Both the position numbers and the translations under genes were made by a program. Positions 45,110 through 57,909 of a DNA stretch of 64,000 nt are shown one piece after another. The DNA is from Turritopsis dohrnii (taxonomy: Eukaryota > Cnidaria > Hydrozoa > Anthoathecata > Oceaniidae): contig BQMF02000029.1 in the NCBI GenBank assembly GCA_027922465.2, positions 806,001 to 870,000 of the forward strand. Reading direction: 5' to 3'. Every line of letters begins with the position of its first letter. The stretch's first letter is position 1. The notes under the pieces are model-generated. The model worked only from the letters and a program-made list of their open reading frames with translations. It was not told where the DNA came from and did no database searches.

Positions 45110-46966
45110 AACAAGATTCGCAAAAATGCGATTATATATTTCCCCAAAGTTGCAAAACTTTTATCAATTATTGTGTGTACATAGAAGACCATAAGAAAAG
45201 TGGTATAACTACCATCAACGCAAATAAAAATGCTGTCCATACTAATCAGGGTAGAATTCAATTTAATACCACAAAGGAAGTTATTTCGAACTTATTATGA
45301 AATGAAGATATTCATGGTCATGTGACATGGTTTCTCTTATAATTTTTGCTGAGGAGTTAAAAAAAGTTATGAGTTATGAGAAGTTATTATGGACAAAGCT
45401 AAAAATTGGAAGACCTAAATGCAGCTAATATTTCCCCTTAAACAACTGAATATCAACAACTGCATCAATAAGTATAAGGTAAATTCATCATAATAAACGT
45501 ATGATCTTCATTGCTGCAGAAGCTTGACATCCTTTTACACAGTAATATCATGGCAAACAATGTAATTTCACAGAACACAGCTTTCGTAACTCGTATTAAA
45601 CTATTTTACAACACCATACAATGAAATTTGTTTACAAGTTTACAAAAGAAGAAAAAAAAATTGTCAAACCTAATTTTAATACTACAGTCTAAGTATTAAA
45701 AATACTTTGGGGTAGACAGCAAATAACTATCAAAAACAATCCAAATTTGCACTGTGTAGCCTTTCAAATTAGGACAAGAGTTATTTTCCAAAAAGAGATG
45801 GTCTTAAAAGTGACAATTTATAAAATTAAATTCAAGTATTCAGAATAAACATCTCAGTCACAAAAGTATGTGGACACTCATTATTTACTATGTGATAAAA
45901 ATGACTTTCGTAAATCTCAAATGAAAAAAACAAACAAATTTTGGTAGTGAAAATACACATCCATAACCAAATCACTACGAAGCCAAAAAAAGAAATTTGA
46001 GTTCTGGTTTGATTTAATTTACAGATTCTTATGTTGGATTGTGTTTTAATTTATGTTTGTTGTTTGTGTAAGGAAAGTTGACAGTATAAATATTATACAT
46101 ATATACTTTTTACAAAATAAAATATCATAATACAGTATCAAAACAGTATGCGTGATCATGGAATTAATCCATAGTATCCAGCCTATCCAGTCCAGGGAAG
46201 CACATTCAACCAGGTTCTTTCAAGTTATTATCTGTCTCAATCCTGTGTATAAAAATATTGTACGTAATTTGTTTTCTGGAACATCTTATTGCATATACGA
46301 CATCACGTTTTTACTTGCTGTTTTTGTAATGTACTCTTTGAATTAACATAATTGATTAAACTACTTGTTCTCCACGTATAAAAGGTTTCCCTTGTGGTGG
46401 CTGTACATCATGTGTGTGCTGTGTCAGTTCAGTTTGGCTATATTCTGTATATATACATTATATCCTGTCAAATCAGGATGTAAAATAAAAATAAATCTTC
46501 AGCCTGTATTGATAATGAATTTTCGTCTTTGCACTGAAATCACAGCTTCAATGTTTTGCTGTTCCAAACATTTAACTACCAACCAATCATCCATAGCATA
46601 GATAGCATCATTATTTATCAACAAAAACAAAACAATTTTTTTTCTGTATTTTACACGTTCATTAAAAAGTTTTTGCAAAACCTTTCATAACAACACTGAA
46701 CTAAAACGATTATTTCCATCATTTAACGACCTTGTATCTTTTGAATCATTTTAAAAGCTGGCAGGAAAAGCAAAGTCTTCTACTGACAATCTACACTGAC
46801 TGAAAAAAATGGCGCACTACTTCACTGTAGACTAGCCTCTATTCTTATCTACTTTGGCGGCTAGGTGGAAATGCAATACTGAACCGCGGCTATAAAAGTG
46901 AACGGAGAAGATGAAGAAGGAAACTGCCGGTTTTAACATATATTTCGCCCTACGGGGAAATATATA
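45110..46966 (+). repeat. long dispersed repeat, copy 2
   Basis: Collinear with 38180-40802 and lacking both nested MITEs, so it supplies their empty target sites. Same ends (ACAAGATTCGCAAAAATG and GGGGAAATATATA). No coding capacity recognised. Confidence 0.75.
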
Positions 46967-47601
46967 ATAACGAAGTATTAATTAGTAAATTTTGAATTCA
47001 CTTAATACATCTGTTGAAAACTGACTTCAAAATCTAGGAAAAGCATTTTTTTTCGAGTTGTGTCTCTTCTTTTGCTTTTGCGAAATGAAAACATTGGGGC
47101 TGCTTCTTTAAAGCAAGTGTTTTATTATTTTAAGTAATATAAATGATTATATGGCATGATCATTTAAAAGTTTTTATTTATTTGTTAGAAAACACGAAAA
47201 CAAAAAAAAAGTATTTTATAAATAGATTAATTAAAAATCAATTATACACATCACATGACATTTTATTTCAGTCTCACGGGACATTTTTTCCGTGTTATTT
47301 CAGCGTTTTCGCAGTTGTTTTCTCACTTCACAAAATCAACCTTATGAGAAGGATGTTTTTCATAACTTTTTATTCATAACTCACAGTCACTATTTTTGGG
47401 ATTTCACGGTGGTGTGTTCAGGCAGGCTGGTAAGCTAATTTATTTATTTATGTGTATGTACGAAAATCATCAAAAATATTTATTTCAATCAAATTTATTT
47501 TATTAATTACCAATCTGCATTTGTATCTTTTTTAGTTTGAACAAAAGTTATAAACGACTGCACTCTTAAAACACCCTTATCCCGACACATTCAAACAGCT
47601 C
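46967..47601. other. 5' flank of the BEL/Pao relic
   Basis: No gene. The 5' LTR should lie here, but I find no block repeated downstream of the element, so LTR boundaries are unresolved. Confidence 0.45.
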
Positions 47602-49392
47602 ATGAGAAGATCAGGTCGTATTGATTACAAGAAACTTAATGAGACAGGAGAGAAAGTTTTGAAAGATTTCGCCAGACTGACGATAGCCGATAACCAACCT
47701 ACACAACCAGCAATGACCACTCCCATAGTTCCGAAGCCTGAAGAAGGTCAAATCGTTAACGATATCTTTATCGAATACACTGTGCTCAGCGGGGAAATTA
47801 TGGACCACATTGACTTGTACATCGTCAGACCAAGTTCAACCCATCATCAACTTCAAGAAAACATCACGAAGATTGAAGTGTACCGGAAACTTCATCAACA
47901 GATTACCGCACTCACAAATGGAAAGAACCCCTACAATGCCGAATTCCAGGAAACGTTCAAGGTCATCAAGCAATACCTGTCCACCCAGATGGAAGCAATG
48001 AGTAACCGTACCTTGGAGGATGTGACACAGCAGCAGGAGAAAGAAAAAGGTATCGCATAATTCATCATTTCAACACTCGAATCCTCCAAAAAGTCAATCC
48101 TTCAGGAAATCACGTGCGATGCATCCACACTAAGCGACACTGATTTGGTACGTCGAGATTCAGATATCAACGGTTTGAGAAATCGTATCAAAGATTTCCA
48201 TGAAAATGTAAGGCAGTTATTGGAGCACGGTGACAACAAACAGGAATGGTATGAACAATTAAATTATAAATTTGAAAAATATTTGGATGCTCTCAAATCA
48301 GAAAGTGATAAGCGGGAGATCGAAAAGCACAAACTTTTGATTGAAAGTAATCTGAAAATCCATCTTGGGAAGTTTAAAGGTTACGGTTCAGAACTTGATA
48401 TATTCTCCTTTCAAGACAAGTTTGAAAAATTTCACTTACGCTCCACACCTAGACATCTTTTAGCTGATCTGCTCAAAAACAATTATTTGGAAGATACTGC
48501 TCTTTCGTTAGTCAAAGATTCAAATGACATTGATGAAATTTGGACTCGTCTAAAACGTTCATTTGGTGATCCTCAAATCATGCTCAACAAGAAACTCGCC
48601 AAACTCGATAAATTTAACAACGCACTGAAGTCCAAAGATAACGAAAAAGTGATCGAAGCCATCAGCGAACTCGTCTGCTCCATGAAAGATATGATGTCAC
48701 TCGCCAACACCCATGGTATCGAGGCAAAGTTGTACAATGGGAATGGCCTGGAACGTATTTATCAACAAATCAGTGAATACAGGACAACGCGGTGGTTATC
48801 GATATGCTGCGACGAGGAGCAACTCAGTGGAGAGAACCTGTGGAAAAGATTCATAAAGTTCTTGGAAAAGGAGATGAAGATTCACCAGGAGAAATTGCTG
48901 ATCAAGAACCGATCGGAAGAATTTATCAAACCGGACCCTCAAACCAAGAAATCGTCAGGACATCACACTGAAGGGGTAAGATACGATACTCATTCTTGCT
49001 TCTTTTGTGGTAAGACAGATCACGCCCTGGTTGGAAACTACAAAACTGTTCAATACTTTCTGTGCGAACAATTCGTTAACATTTCCGCTCATGAACGTTT
49101 CACTGAACTAAAATCTAAAGGTTTTTGTTTTCAATGTTTATATCCGGGAGCACTGATGTCTGATGGGAAACATAGAGACGGTCACTGTCAACACGATTTC
49201 ACCTGCCAGCACGAAAGTCACGACCCCTTCGTCAATCGCAAGCACGTCCTTGTTTGTCACGAACACAAAGATCACCCACGTAACCAACAATTGCTTCAGA
49301 AGTACAAAGAGCTGTTCATTCTCAAGAGACGTTCAGTGCCAGAATTTTCCAAAAAGATCAGCATACACTGTGCCGAAACAATATCGTATTAG
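47602..49392 (+). pseudogene. BEL/Pao gag (DUF1759-type) with zinc-binding region
   Basis: Residues from 47602 form an N-terminal helical gag part ending at a stop (48058). The same frame continues to 49392. The middle, from about 48350 (YGSELDIFSFQDKFEKFH to WTRLKRSFGDPQIML), is the DUF1759 capsid-like region of BEL/Pao. From 48985 comes a cysteine/histidine-rich region: CFFCGKTDH, CFQCLYPGA, and several HDFTCQH-type pairs, ending VCHEHKDHP. One internal stop separates the halves, and an insertion follows. Confidence 0.85.
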
Positions 49393-49797
49393 CCACATTC
49401 CTGACATCAACCAGCCTGTTACACGAAAAAATAAAATTACTGATGAGACTCAATAATTACTTCTGAGATGTAAAACTTTACTTGTATCAAAAGAAGCATC
49501 ATTACTTTGCACGTTTTTTTCGAATGTTCACGTGAAGTTTCTAATGACTTCGTAGGGACATATTCAATAACAACTCTACCAAGTTACATAAACGTCCCTA
49601 CAGATACATAGCAAATATAGTTTCGTGTAAACAAAACATTCCCCACACATCAACTGTCCAAAGTAGAAAGAGACATTCATCACGAGTTCAAACGTTCAGG
49701 AGGTGACGTCACAAAGCCACCAAAATTACCCAAGGCCATTGGTGGTGATGCTGATTTCATTGTCGGTATCAAGTACCTGAGGTATCATCCGGAAAAG

Positions 49798-50994
49798 GTG
49801 TTTCAACTTCAGTCCGGACTCACAATTTACCGGTCAATGTTCAAAAATACTGACGATACCAGAGGAGTCATCGGAGGACCACATCGTGTGTTTAACCAAA
49901 TCGCTAACCATGTCAACACAAACAATCAACTGGATTTCATCAACAACCAATTCAAGGCTTACCGATCGGGATACCGACCCGAACCGGAGATTTCAATCAT
50001 CGGATACAAAGATTCAATATTGGACATTACACCTAACCAATCAACCAATTACGTATCAAAGAGACCAAACCGTTTCGAAGAATCAGAATCTATAGGTTCA
50101 ATCATTTCGTACCGTTGCATCAAATGTCGTTCATGCAAGGATTGTAAACACCACAACGTGACGGAATCAATCAGCATCCAAAAAGAAGTGGAACAAAGTT
50201 TGATCGAGAATTCTGTGACGGTTGATATCATGAATCGTAAATGTACCGCAACCTTACCATTGCTTCACGATCCAGCCGTCAAGCTATGTCCAAACAGACC
50301 AAAAGCGTTGAAGGTGTACCAGAAACAAGTCAGGAAACTCAACAGCAATCCGAAAGACAAAGACGACGTCGTAAAGTCTGAAAAAAATTACAAGATCTCG
50401 GTCACGTGGATTTCGTTCACAACTTGTCACCACAGCAACAAAAGATGCTTCGTTCAAGTCCTATTCAAAATTATATACCTTGGAGTGCAGTGTGGAAGAC
50501 CAGTTCACTGTCTACACCATGCAGGGTAGTATTTGACGCGTCTCAACCAACCAGTAGTGGATTCAGTTTAAACAATATTGTTGCAAAAGGACGTAATAAT
50601 ATCAATAAACTTATCGAAATTGTCATCCGATGGAGCATGAGGAAAGTCGGTTTTCATACAGACGTTCAAAAAATGTACAACACCTTAAAACTAGTCGACA
50701 GTCAGTGGTGCCTTCAAAGATATTTATGGAACGATACACTCAACATCAACGAACCACCGAAGGAAAAGGTGATTACAACGGTGATATATGGAGTAAAGTC
50801 CAGTGGAAACTAGGCTGTTCATGCATTAAAAGAAACAGCTAGTCAACAGAAAGACACATATCCGCGAGTAAATGAAGTCGTTAACGATGACACTTATATC
50901 GACGACTGTGTATCTGGAGAATCGACCAAGGAAAAAGCAATGGAAACAGCCGACCATTTTGAGATTGTGGTCAACAATGGAGACTTCGGTCTCA
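49798..50994 (+). pseudogene. BEL/Pao reverse transcriptase
   Basis: The pre-RT region has a Cys-His cluster (RCIKCRSCKDCKHH). The RT palm motifs are CRVVFDASQPTSSGFSLNN, FHTDVQKMYNTLKL (first catalytic Asp), VIYGVKSSGN and TYIDDCVSGE (the YIDD box). The coding is split by a frameshift near 50400 and a stop after KSSGN (about 50811). Catalytic aspartates survive, but the frame does not. Confidence 0.87.
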
Positions 50995-51034
50995 AAAGGG
51001 ATTCACGTTTTCAGGAGAAAATCCACCAGAGCAC

Positions 51035-52062
51035 TTGTCAGCCAATGGAGAGAACATATCAGTAGCAGGAATGCTTTGGTACCCAAAGATTGACAAGATT
51101 TCCCTTGATGTTGGTGAATTGAATTTTTCCAGGAAGCAAAGGGGGAAGAAGCCAGCATCGGACGGAACCATTCCAACACTGTTGACGAGGAGACATTGTG
51201 TAACAAAAGCCTCTAAAATTTTCGATCCAACAGGCAAAATCACACCGTACACAGCAACTCTCAAGCTTGACTTACATGAGCTTGTCACTCGGAAGCTTCA
51301 GTGGGATGACGTCATACCTGACTCACTTCGACAAATTTGGGAATCACACTTCGACATGATGCAGGAAATAAACGACATCAAGTTTCGTCGTACAATCGTT
51401 CCTGACGATACAATCAACCTTGACATCACAACATTAGATTTTGGTGATGCAACCATTTCACTAGCCTGTTCAGCAATCTACAGCAGAATACAAAGACAGA
51501 ATGGAGAATATGCAACTCAACTTGTATTCTCACGTTCCAAGCTTATTTCACCACCAACAACGCAGCCACGGGCAGAGCTGACCGCAGATGTACTCAACAC
51601 ACACACCGGGGAAGTTGTGAAACGATCTTTCAAAAGCTACCACAAGGGAAGCATCAAACTGACAGACAGTCAGATTGTCCTTTTTTGTATCTCAAACTGC
51701 AACATCGCACTTAAGCCATGGGTGCGAACTCGTGTCATCGAAGTTCAACGCTTCACTGATGTTGAAGATTGGCGTTATGTCAACACAGACAATATGCTTG
51801 CTGACATTGGCACACGAAGAGGAGCCACTCTGGACGATGTTGGTAAAGACTCAATATGGTTCAATGGTCAACCATGGATGAAGTATGAAGAACCAACCTT
51901 TCCAGTCAAAACGGTAAGCGAAATTATTCTTACCAATTCTGAAACGAATGAAGTTGCTAAAGAATCATTAAAGTCGATAGACTTAAAGGCCCATGACAAC
52001 TCTGGACGAAATTGTAATGTCAATCTTCAATCTTCTAAAACTGTGCCTTATAAAGTAAAACT
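51035..52062 (+). pseudogene. BEL/Pao connection and RNase H region
   Basis: Continues from the RT with SRKQRGKKP, the conserved CVTKASKIFDPTGKITPYTA, an RNase-H-like stretch (LACSAIYSRIQRQNGEYATQ, SKLISPPTTQPRAELTA) and WRYVNTDNMLADIGTRRG. It is cut at 52062 by the 763-bp MITE. The frame resumes beyond it. Confidence 0.85.
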
Positions 52063-52825
52063 TAAAGTCTGTCTCAATATAATTGGCAGTGGAAACAAAT
52101 TACCTCATAACTTTTGATAGCCAAAAAACGGGGGCAATGATGGTGGAACAATCTTTTAAACACATCACATTCAACGACCTTTTAAATTATCTTTTGAGAA
52201 ACTGTTAATTGTGTTTTGGGAATAATCAAAGTTTACTTTCTATTGTATCATACGGTTTCATAGCTTTGTGTTTAAAAGATATCTTATTGTGTTCAACAAA
52301 AACGCTTTCAAGATCTGTGTGACTTTTTTATTCCACATCGTTTTAACAATAAAAAACAATTAAGCTGCTTCTCTTTGTTTTGCTTAATGGTCAACAAGCA
52401 TCAACGCATTATTGTAACACTTTTCAACTTTTAATTGAGTTGTTGATGAAAGAAAAGATAACCCCCGTTTTTTGTTGAAAGTTGGAGATTTGATGTTTCG
52501 CATAAAATCGCTACTGAGGGGTACTTTGTGTCCCATATCTTCTGAACGACCCATTGGTTTGCCCTCAAACTTTATAACTTTCTTTGCCTAAGGCAGGGAT
52601 ACCATTGGTGCAGAAATGAAAGTTATAGCTTAAGTAGAAAAAAGCTTTATTTCTTAAATCGCAAATTTAACCGCTAAAAATCGCGAATTTTTCAACCAAA
52701 AATATACTCAAATATAGTGCTTTTGATTATCTAAAACATGCAAAAAAAGTTTTGGAATTGGAAGTGGCTATCAAAAGTTATGAGGTAATTTGTTTCCACT
52801 GCCAATTACATTGAGACAGACTTTA
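52063..52825. mobile_element. 763-bp MITE in the BEL element
   Basis: Inverted repeats of about 59 bp start TAAAGTCTGTCTCAAT, continue through AATTGGCAGTGGAAACAAAT, and end CATAACTTTTGATAGCC. The two ends differ at about one position. A TA occurs at both ends. Removing the element and one TA makes the flanking BEL coding frame continuous, which confirms the boundaries and a TA target. Non-coding interior. Confidence 0.87.
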
Positions 52826-54284
52826 GGTACACATTTTCGGATTACGTCATTGATCCAAACAAATTTCGCTTTAAGACTGTTGTTAGAGTTTTAGCCTTAG
52901 TGAAAAGGTTCATCAAGGTAGTCAAGCAATCACTCAAGAAGACCCGAATCACTCGAAGTATGACGTCAAAGACTCGACAACAACCAATGCGTATCACTGA
53001 AGATGAAGTCAAGGATGCCTAAGAATACTTCTGTCGGAAGGCAACAGCGGAAGTCAAGAAGTTCGTCAAGAAGAGTCAATACCAGAAGGTTTCAGAAGAA
53101 CACAACGGAATCTTATACTACTCAGGACGCTTTCTTCAAGCTGAGAGGATCAATATCGTCACACCAATGGCTTCAACAATGCATGATCTTCAATCAACAA
53201 GCTTTTTTGTGCCAATCATCGAGAAACACTTACCCCTGGCGTATAGCATCATCAATGAAGTTCATTGGCATGATCAAACGGTGAAACATGCTGGGAACGA
53301 AACGGTTCTACGCTTTGTCATGAAGAAAGCCTACGTACTTGAAGGACGAGAAATCGTGAAGAAGATCAAACAAAACTGCAAGTGGTGCTTGTATCTCAAA
53401 TAAAAAACAGTAAGAGCATACTGATGGGTAAACTTTCAACACCTAATCTAACCATTGCTCCTGCATTTTATTTCTCCCAGATTGACCTTGCAGGTCCAAT
53501 AAAGGCATACTGTAATCATAACAAACGTTCTACAATCAAAGTATGGATGACAGTGTTTTGCTGCATGACGACATCAGCAACTTCAATCAAGATTATGGAC
53601 AACTACAGTGCATCGGCCTTTGTGCAAGCGTTCACACGATTCGCATGTCAGTTTGGCTATCCAAAAATGCTTCAAATCGATAGCGGCAGCCAGCTCATCA
53701 AAGGATGTGAAGACATGTCAATCAACTTCAAAGATCTGCAATCAACTCTTCACAGAAACCACTCAGTCGACTTTGATGTTTGTCCTGTTGGAGCACACTA
53801 CGTCAACGGCAAGGTCGAACGCAAGATCAAGGAGATAACAAGATCGATAGAACGAGTTGTGCAAACGTATCGTTTATCTGTTCTTCAATGGGAGACTGTT
53901 TCATCCGAAATCGCTAATAGTCTCAACAACATGCCTCTAGCTCTTGGGAACGTCTCAGCCGGATTCGAGGCTATGGATCTCATTACGCCCAACAGACTCT
54001 TACTCGGACGAAACAACGACAGCTGTCCAATTGGTCAAGTCGAACTTCCAAGAAGCTATCAGCAAATCATCGGAAAGAACAGTTTGATATTCAACAGCTG
54101 GTTCGAAAACTGGTTGATTTCACATGTCCCAAAATTTGTTGTCTAGCCAAAATGGTTCACAAGTGATCGAAATATCAAAGTGGGGAACATTGCATTATTC
54201 TTAAAAGCTGACTCGAAGTTGTCAAAGTCGTACCAATTCGGAATGGTAAAACTCGTACACTTCAGTAAAGACATCCTGAGTTAT
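52826..54284 (+). pseudogene. BEL/Pao integrase and C-terminal domain
   Basis: From 52826, with a frame change near 53020, comes a lysine-rich linker. An HHCC-type zinc region follows (NEVHWHDQTVKHAG, then KQNCKWCLYL). The integrase core runs 53440-54000 with Asp in SQIDLAGPI, Asp in MLQIDSGSQLI and Glu in NGKVERKIKEI. The C-terminal DUF5641-like part (WFTSDRN, VGNIALFLKAD, MVKLVHFSKD) continues after a stop at 54146. It ends at the junction with another repeat at 54284. Confidence 0.86.
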
Positions 54285-55390
54285 TCACATTTGTACGTCA
54301 GCAATATTTTTTTGAAAATTGTGATGTCATGTTGCTACGGAGATGATGTTTTGGAAAAATTCTTTAAGCAGCAAATTTTCAAAAAATCACTTTTCCTTAT
54401 TAAGAAATAACTAGCCGCCAAGGCGGCGTCGCTCGCCGCCCATGTCCACCTGCTCTGTATCACTGTATCAATAAACGTCAAATTTCCTTATAAACGGCTC
54501 GTACAACCAGAAGCAGATTCGCAGTCACAACCTCTGGTAAAACCAATCTTTTATCAGTGTAACAATACACTCAAAACGTATAGAGAGAAAACTTCAACTT
54601 TTTATTAACTTTTGTTTAAAAAAAGTTACGCGCTCTAACATGGGTGCTATCAAACGTAAGGGGAAAATGGATTCTCTTCTTAAAAAGATCACACGGGAGG
54701 AGAGAAGAAAAGGCACGTGCTAAATGAATAAAGTGAATAAAAAAAACGTTCGATCTGAAGCGCATAACAATTAAAAAAAAGAAATTAAATTATTAAAAGA
54801 AAAGCAAAAAAATATTTTGTTTCATGATACTCTTTTTTTACCTATCAGTTTTTAAACATTTTGATTGCTCGAAAATAAAGTTTACCCGTCTCAGACAGTC
54901 AGGCAAGGATACATTTGGATACACTGGCAAACATGCTGCCACGTTTTGCCACTGCTACTTTTTGTCCAAACTGTTTAATCAGTTAATTTCTTTGTATTTA
55001 GTTGATGTATTGTTTTCAAAGCCAACGTAGTCAACGTAGTCCTTGGAATATAAAACTAACAATAATAATAAAAACAAAACGTTATTCCTATTAGTTCATC
55101 AGCCAAAAAAAGTCACGTTCGATTGGGGTTGCAATGTATTTGCTTCAAAATCACGTCGCACACAAAAAAAGAAATAATTTCGCTCACAACTCAATCTACC
55201 ATTTTGCGTGACTTACAAACGAACAAACAAACAAACAGACAGACGGAGAATCGGCTATTAATGTATAGACGAAAAGTGATTTTTTGAAAATTCAAAAACT
55301 GACTTTCATCATTTTTAAAGCTGTTTCAAATAGTTCAAGAAAATGAACTTGTGATTTTTTTCAGTTTAGTTCCCCTTCCACTTCCCCACT
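54285..55390. repeat. dispersed repeat split by Helitron C
   Basis: Reverse-complement relative of 44120-44345. The left part is 54285-54375 and the right part is 55271-55390. Between them lie Helitron C and a roughly 20-bp extra segment (54377-54397) that is the inverted copy of the flanking AAAAGTGATTTTTTGAAAAT at 55272-55291. Confidence 0.7.
54411..55269 (-). mobile_element. non-autonomous Helitron C (type II)
   Basis: CTAG and the GC-rich hairpins are at 54411-54443 (read on minus as the 3' end). The 5' end reads TCTATACATTAATAGCC on minus. A precedes it at 54410, but the right flank is C rather than T. The 3' module matches copies B and F. Confidence 0.85.
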
Positions 55391-56646
55391 ACAGTGTGCC
55401 TCAAAAAATTGTTAACAAAAATATTACCGAAGTATTTAAAGTAAATATCCAATCTATTCTTATAAATTTTACATTAATAGAACCTTGTCTATTTGTCTTT
55501 CCCATAATGTATTATTTGTTAAGAAGAGAAAATTGAAAAAATAAACTCATTAATTTCTTACAGTTTACTGTTCTGGAAAGGAAGAAACATGAAGGCTGCT
55601 TTAAAAAGATACGTGCTTGCAAGGCACAAACTGGTACTTCTTATTTTTCTTGGGCGCAACAGACTGTTAAAAGAAAATAAAGCTATGTGGATGCGTCACA
55701 TTTTTATCGAACGGCCAGAAAAGGAAAATTTCAATATCCTAGTCAAGGATGTTCAAATGTTTGATGCGCAATATTTTTTTATGTATTTTTGAGTCATTCA
55801 TTTTTCAAAGCCCTATTTTGATGGGTTGGGTCTCACATTAAAAAATCATTCATGCGAGAGGTTAGCTACAGTATAACGTTATTTGGCAACTGCTAAATTT
55901 GGTAACAATTTCAGCCGCTTACAGATTGAGTACGGCAACATTTGGGTTTTAAAAGAAACATGTTTTTGATTGTGATAAATATATCGTTTTAATTCAGAAA
56001 ACTTGACAATGTTGTTGCTGTCTTGTTCTTGAAAATAGAAATTTGAGTCTCTCCCCCTTGCTTGATGTGCTCCTCCTCGTTGTTTGTTTTGATTTTTATC
56101 GATTTTAATTGGCTGGTGTAAAAATAGTTAAACTTTATTGAACTTCTTTTTGCAGTTCTAGATAACAAAATAAATCTGCGAGTACAATATAGATTTGCTT
56201 CTGCGCATGCTCAAAAAAAATCCGCGCAGATTTTTCTGCCCTCGAGCAAAATTACTCCGAATAGAAGACGGCCCTAAACCGTATAATAAACTTTTTATTG
56301 AACTTGTTTATTATTTTGCGTTGTTGGCTTTGTTTGCAGTATTTGTTTGCAGTATTTGGATAGATTATTCGTTTTTATTTGTTTTTAGGTAAAAATAAAA
56401 TCGAAGTTCTGTTTCGGATGAATGGAGTTTGTTTGGAGTTTAGTGTCATAACGCTGCTACTGTTTTGTACTGTACAGTTCTTGTTAATACAGGGTGTCGC
56501 AAAAAGACTTACCGCAAACTTTCAGTGTCTATTTCTCAACAATTATTTGTCAAAATGTTGCGAAATTTACATCACAAGGAAGTCCTTTTCCAGTACTTTT
56601 GACTGATATAAAATTTTCAAGAAAATGACTATTCTTCGGAAAGTTA
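55391..56646. other. intergenic, no gene seen
   Basis: About 1.2 kb without supported coding. TACAGGGTGTCGCAAAAAG at 56490-56508 resembles one end of a mariner-type element, but no partner terminus was found. Confidence 0.4.
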
Positions 56647-57403
56647 TTGATGAAAAATACAAAGATTTGGACTATTAATTTAAGATCAATTAACAGTTCT
56701 TTAATGACATTAATGAGATCTTTCGTGAGCGCGGTGTTCTACCAGCCTAAACCAATACTCGCTGATAAACAGATTTGTACACAAAAATTTGATTCACTAC
56801 TATCATACGTCTACACGATTTGGACAGGTCCAATTATCATCACAGGGGACACGAACATAAATCTGCTAAATAAAGAAAATTCCGCTGTGAAACAATACCA
56901 AAAAACGTTAAACCATCTTGGCTTAAAGCAACACATCATCAAACCGACAAGGAAAGGATCAAAACTTATTGACCACATCTCCTCGAACATCGATAAGATC
57001 CATCATCAACTTCCTTTGAGTTCTTCTTGATGAAAATTTGACATGGAAGAATCATATAAATGTTATCCAAGATAAGATTTTTAAAAACATTGGCATACTT
57101 CGCATAGCAAAACCATATTTCAACTTAAAATCCTTAAAACTACTATATTTCTCATTTATACATAGTTACCTAACCTATTGCAACATAGTATGGGTAAGTA
57201 CTAACCAAACAAAGCTTAAGAAACTTTACTGCAAACAAAAACACGCTTGCAGGATTATTTTCGGTGTAGATCGATTTATACACTCCGAACCTTTATTTAT
57301 TAAACTTGGGATTCTTAGTATCTACAAATTAAACATATACCAAGTATTAACCTTCATGTTTAAAAGTAAGCTCGAGCTTACCCCAATAACTTTCCGTAAC
57401 TAA
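56647..57403 (+). pseudogene. LINE relic: endonuclease end fused to ORF2 tail
   Basis: 56647-57030 includes PIIITGDTNINLL and GSKLIDHISSN, the C-terminal endonuclease motifs of a non-LTR element. Within a few bases the sequence jumps to 57038-57403, a C-terminal ORF2 tail (WKNHINVIQDKIFKNIGILR, YCNIVWVS, HACRIIFGV). The entire reverse transcriptase has been deleted. It belongs to a different family from the two other LINEs. Confidence 0.8.
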
Positions 57404-57419
57404 TTTTCCAGAGTCCAAA

Positions 57420-57660
57420 ATAAATGTGACCGTCCAGGGGATTTTGATAACAAACGATAAAACGTTATATAAATAACGTTTTATGGTTAAAAAAAACAAA
57501 AGAAATAACGATATTTATCGTTCTTATGTAACTTTAATACGATACTCAAGTAACGTTATAACGTTATCACTGAAACGATAATATCGTTTTGGTAACGTTA
57601 TATTCTTCTATCAGTAACGTTATAACGTTTTATCGTTTTATAGTTATAACAACAAATAAA
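57420..57660. repeat. AACGTTAT-rich palindromic block
   Basis: Dense palindromic words: AACGTTATAACGTT near 57556 and 57617, with ATAACGTT, AACGATAATATCGTTTTGG and ATAAAACGTTATAT around them. The block can fold into many hairpins. No gene. Confidence 0.7.
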
Positions 57661-57909
57661 TTCGTCTCCTGTTTATTATAAAGCACACGACAGGCAATAA
57701 CAGCAATCGCACTTTAAAACTATGCCGTTTATGTTTCAAAGAATAAATAATCTAATAAGTAATAAGAGAGAGTTTTTCGTTCTTTGAATAATAATTTTTC
57801 TTATTTTAAATCACGACAAAAAATATCGCTTGTAAAAGATGTAACAACTTAGGATGTGGATGCCATAGTAAATGCAGAAGGTTCTTTTTTGTGTATTGAT
57901 CACAGTATA

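Larger units (their letters stand above)
47602..54284 (+). mobile_element. BEL/Pao LTR retrotransposon, decayed
   Basis: Gag, zinc-binding, reverse transcriptase, RNase H and integrase segments are in BEL/Pao order over about 6.7 kb. Insertions at about 49466-49650 and 52063-52825 interrupt it, with many stops and frameshifts. The 3' end stops abruptly at 54284, where another repeat begins. No LTR pair was found. Non-functional. An old retroelement, not an intact virus-like genome. Confidence 0.88.

Noticed and set aside
46967..47601. 5' LTR of the BEL element
   Set aside because: No matching block was found 3' of the integrase, so no LTR can be claimed.
56490..56508. Mariner-type element
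   Set aside because: Only one terminus-like word was found, with no mirrored partner or transposase.
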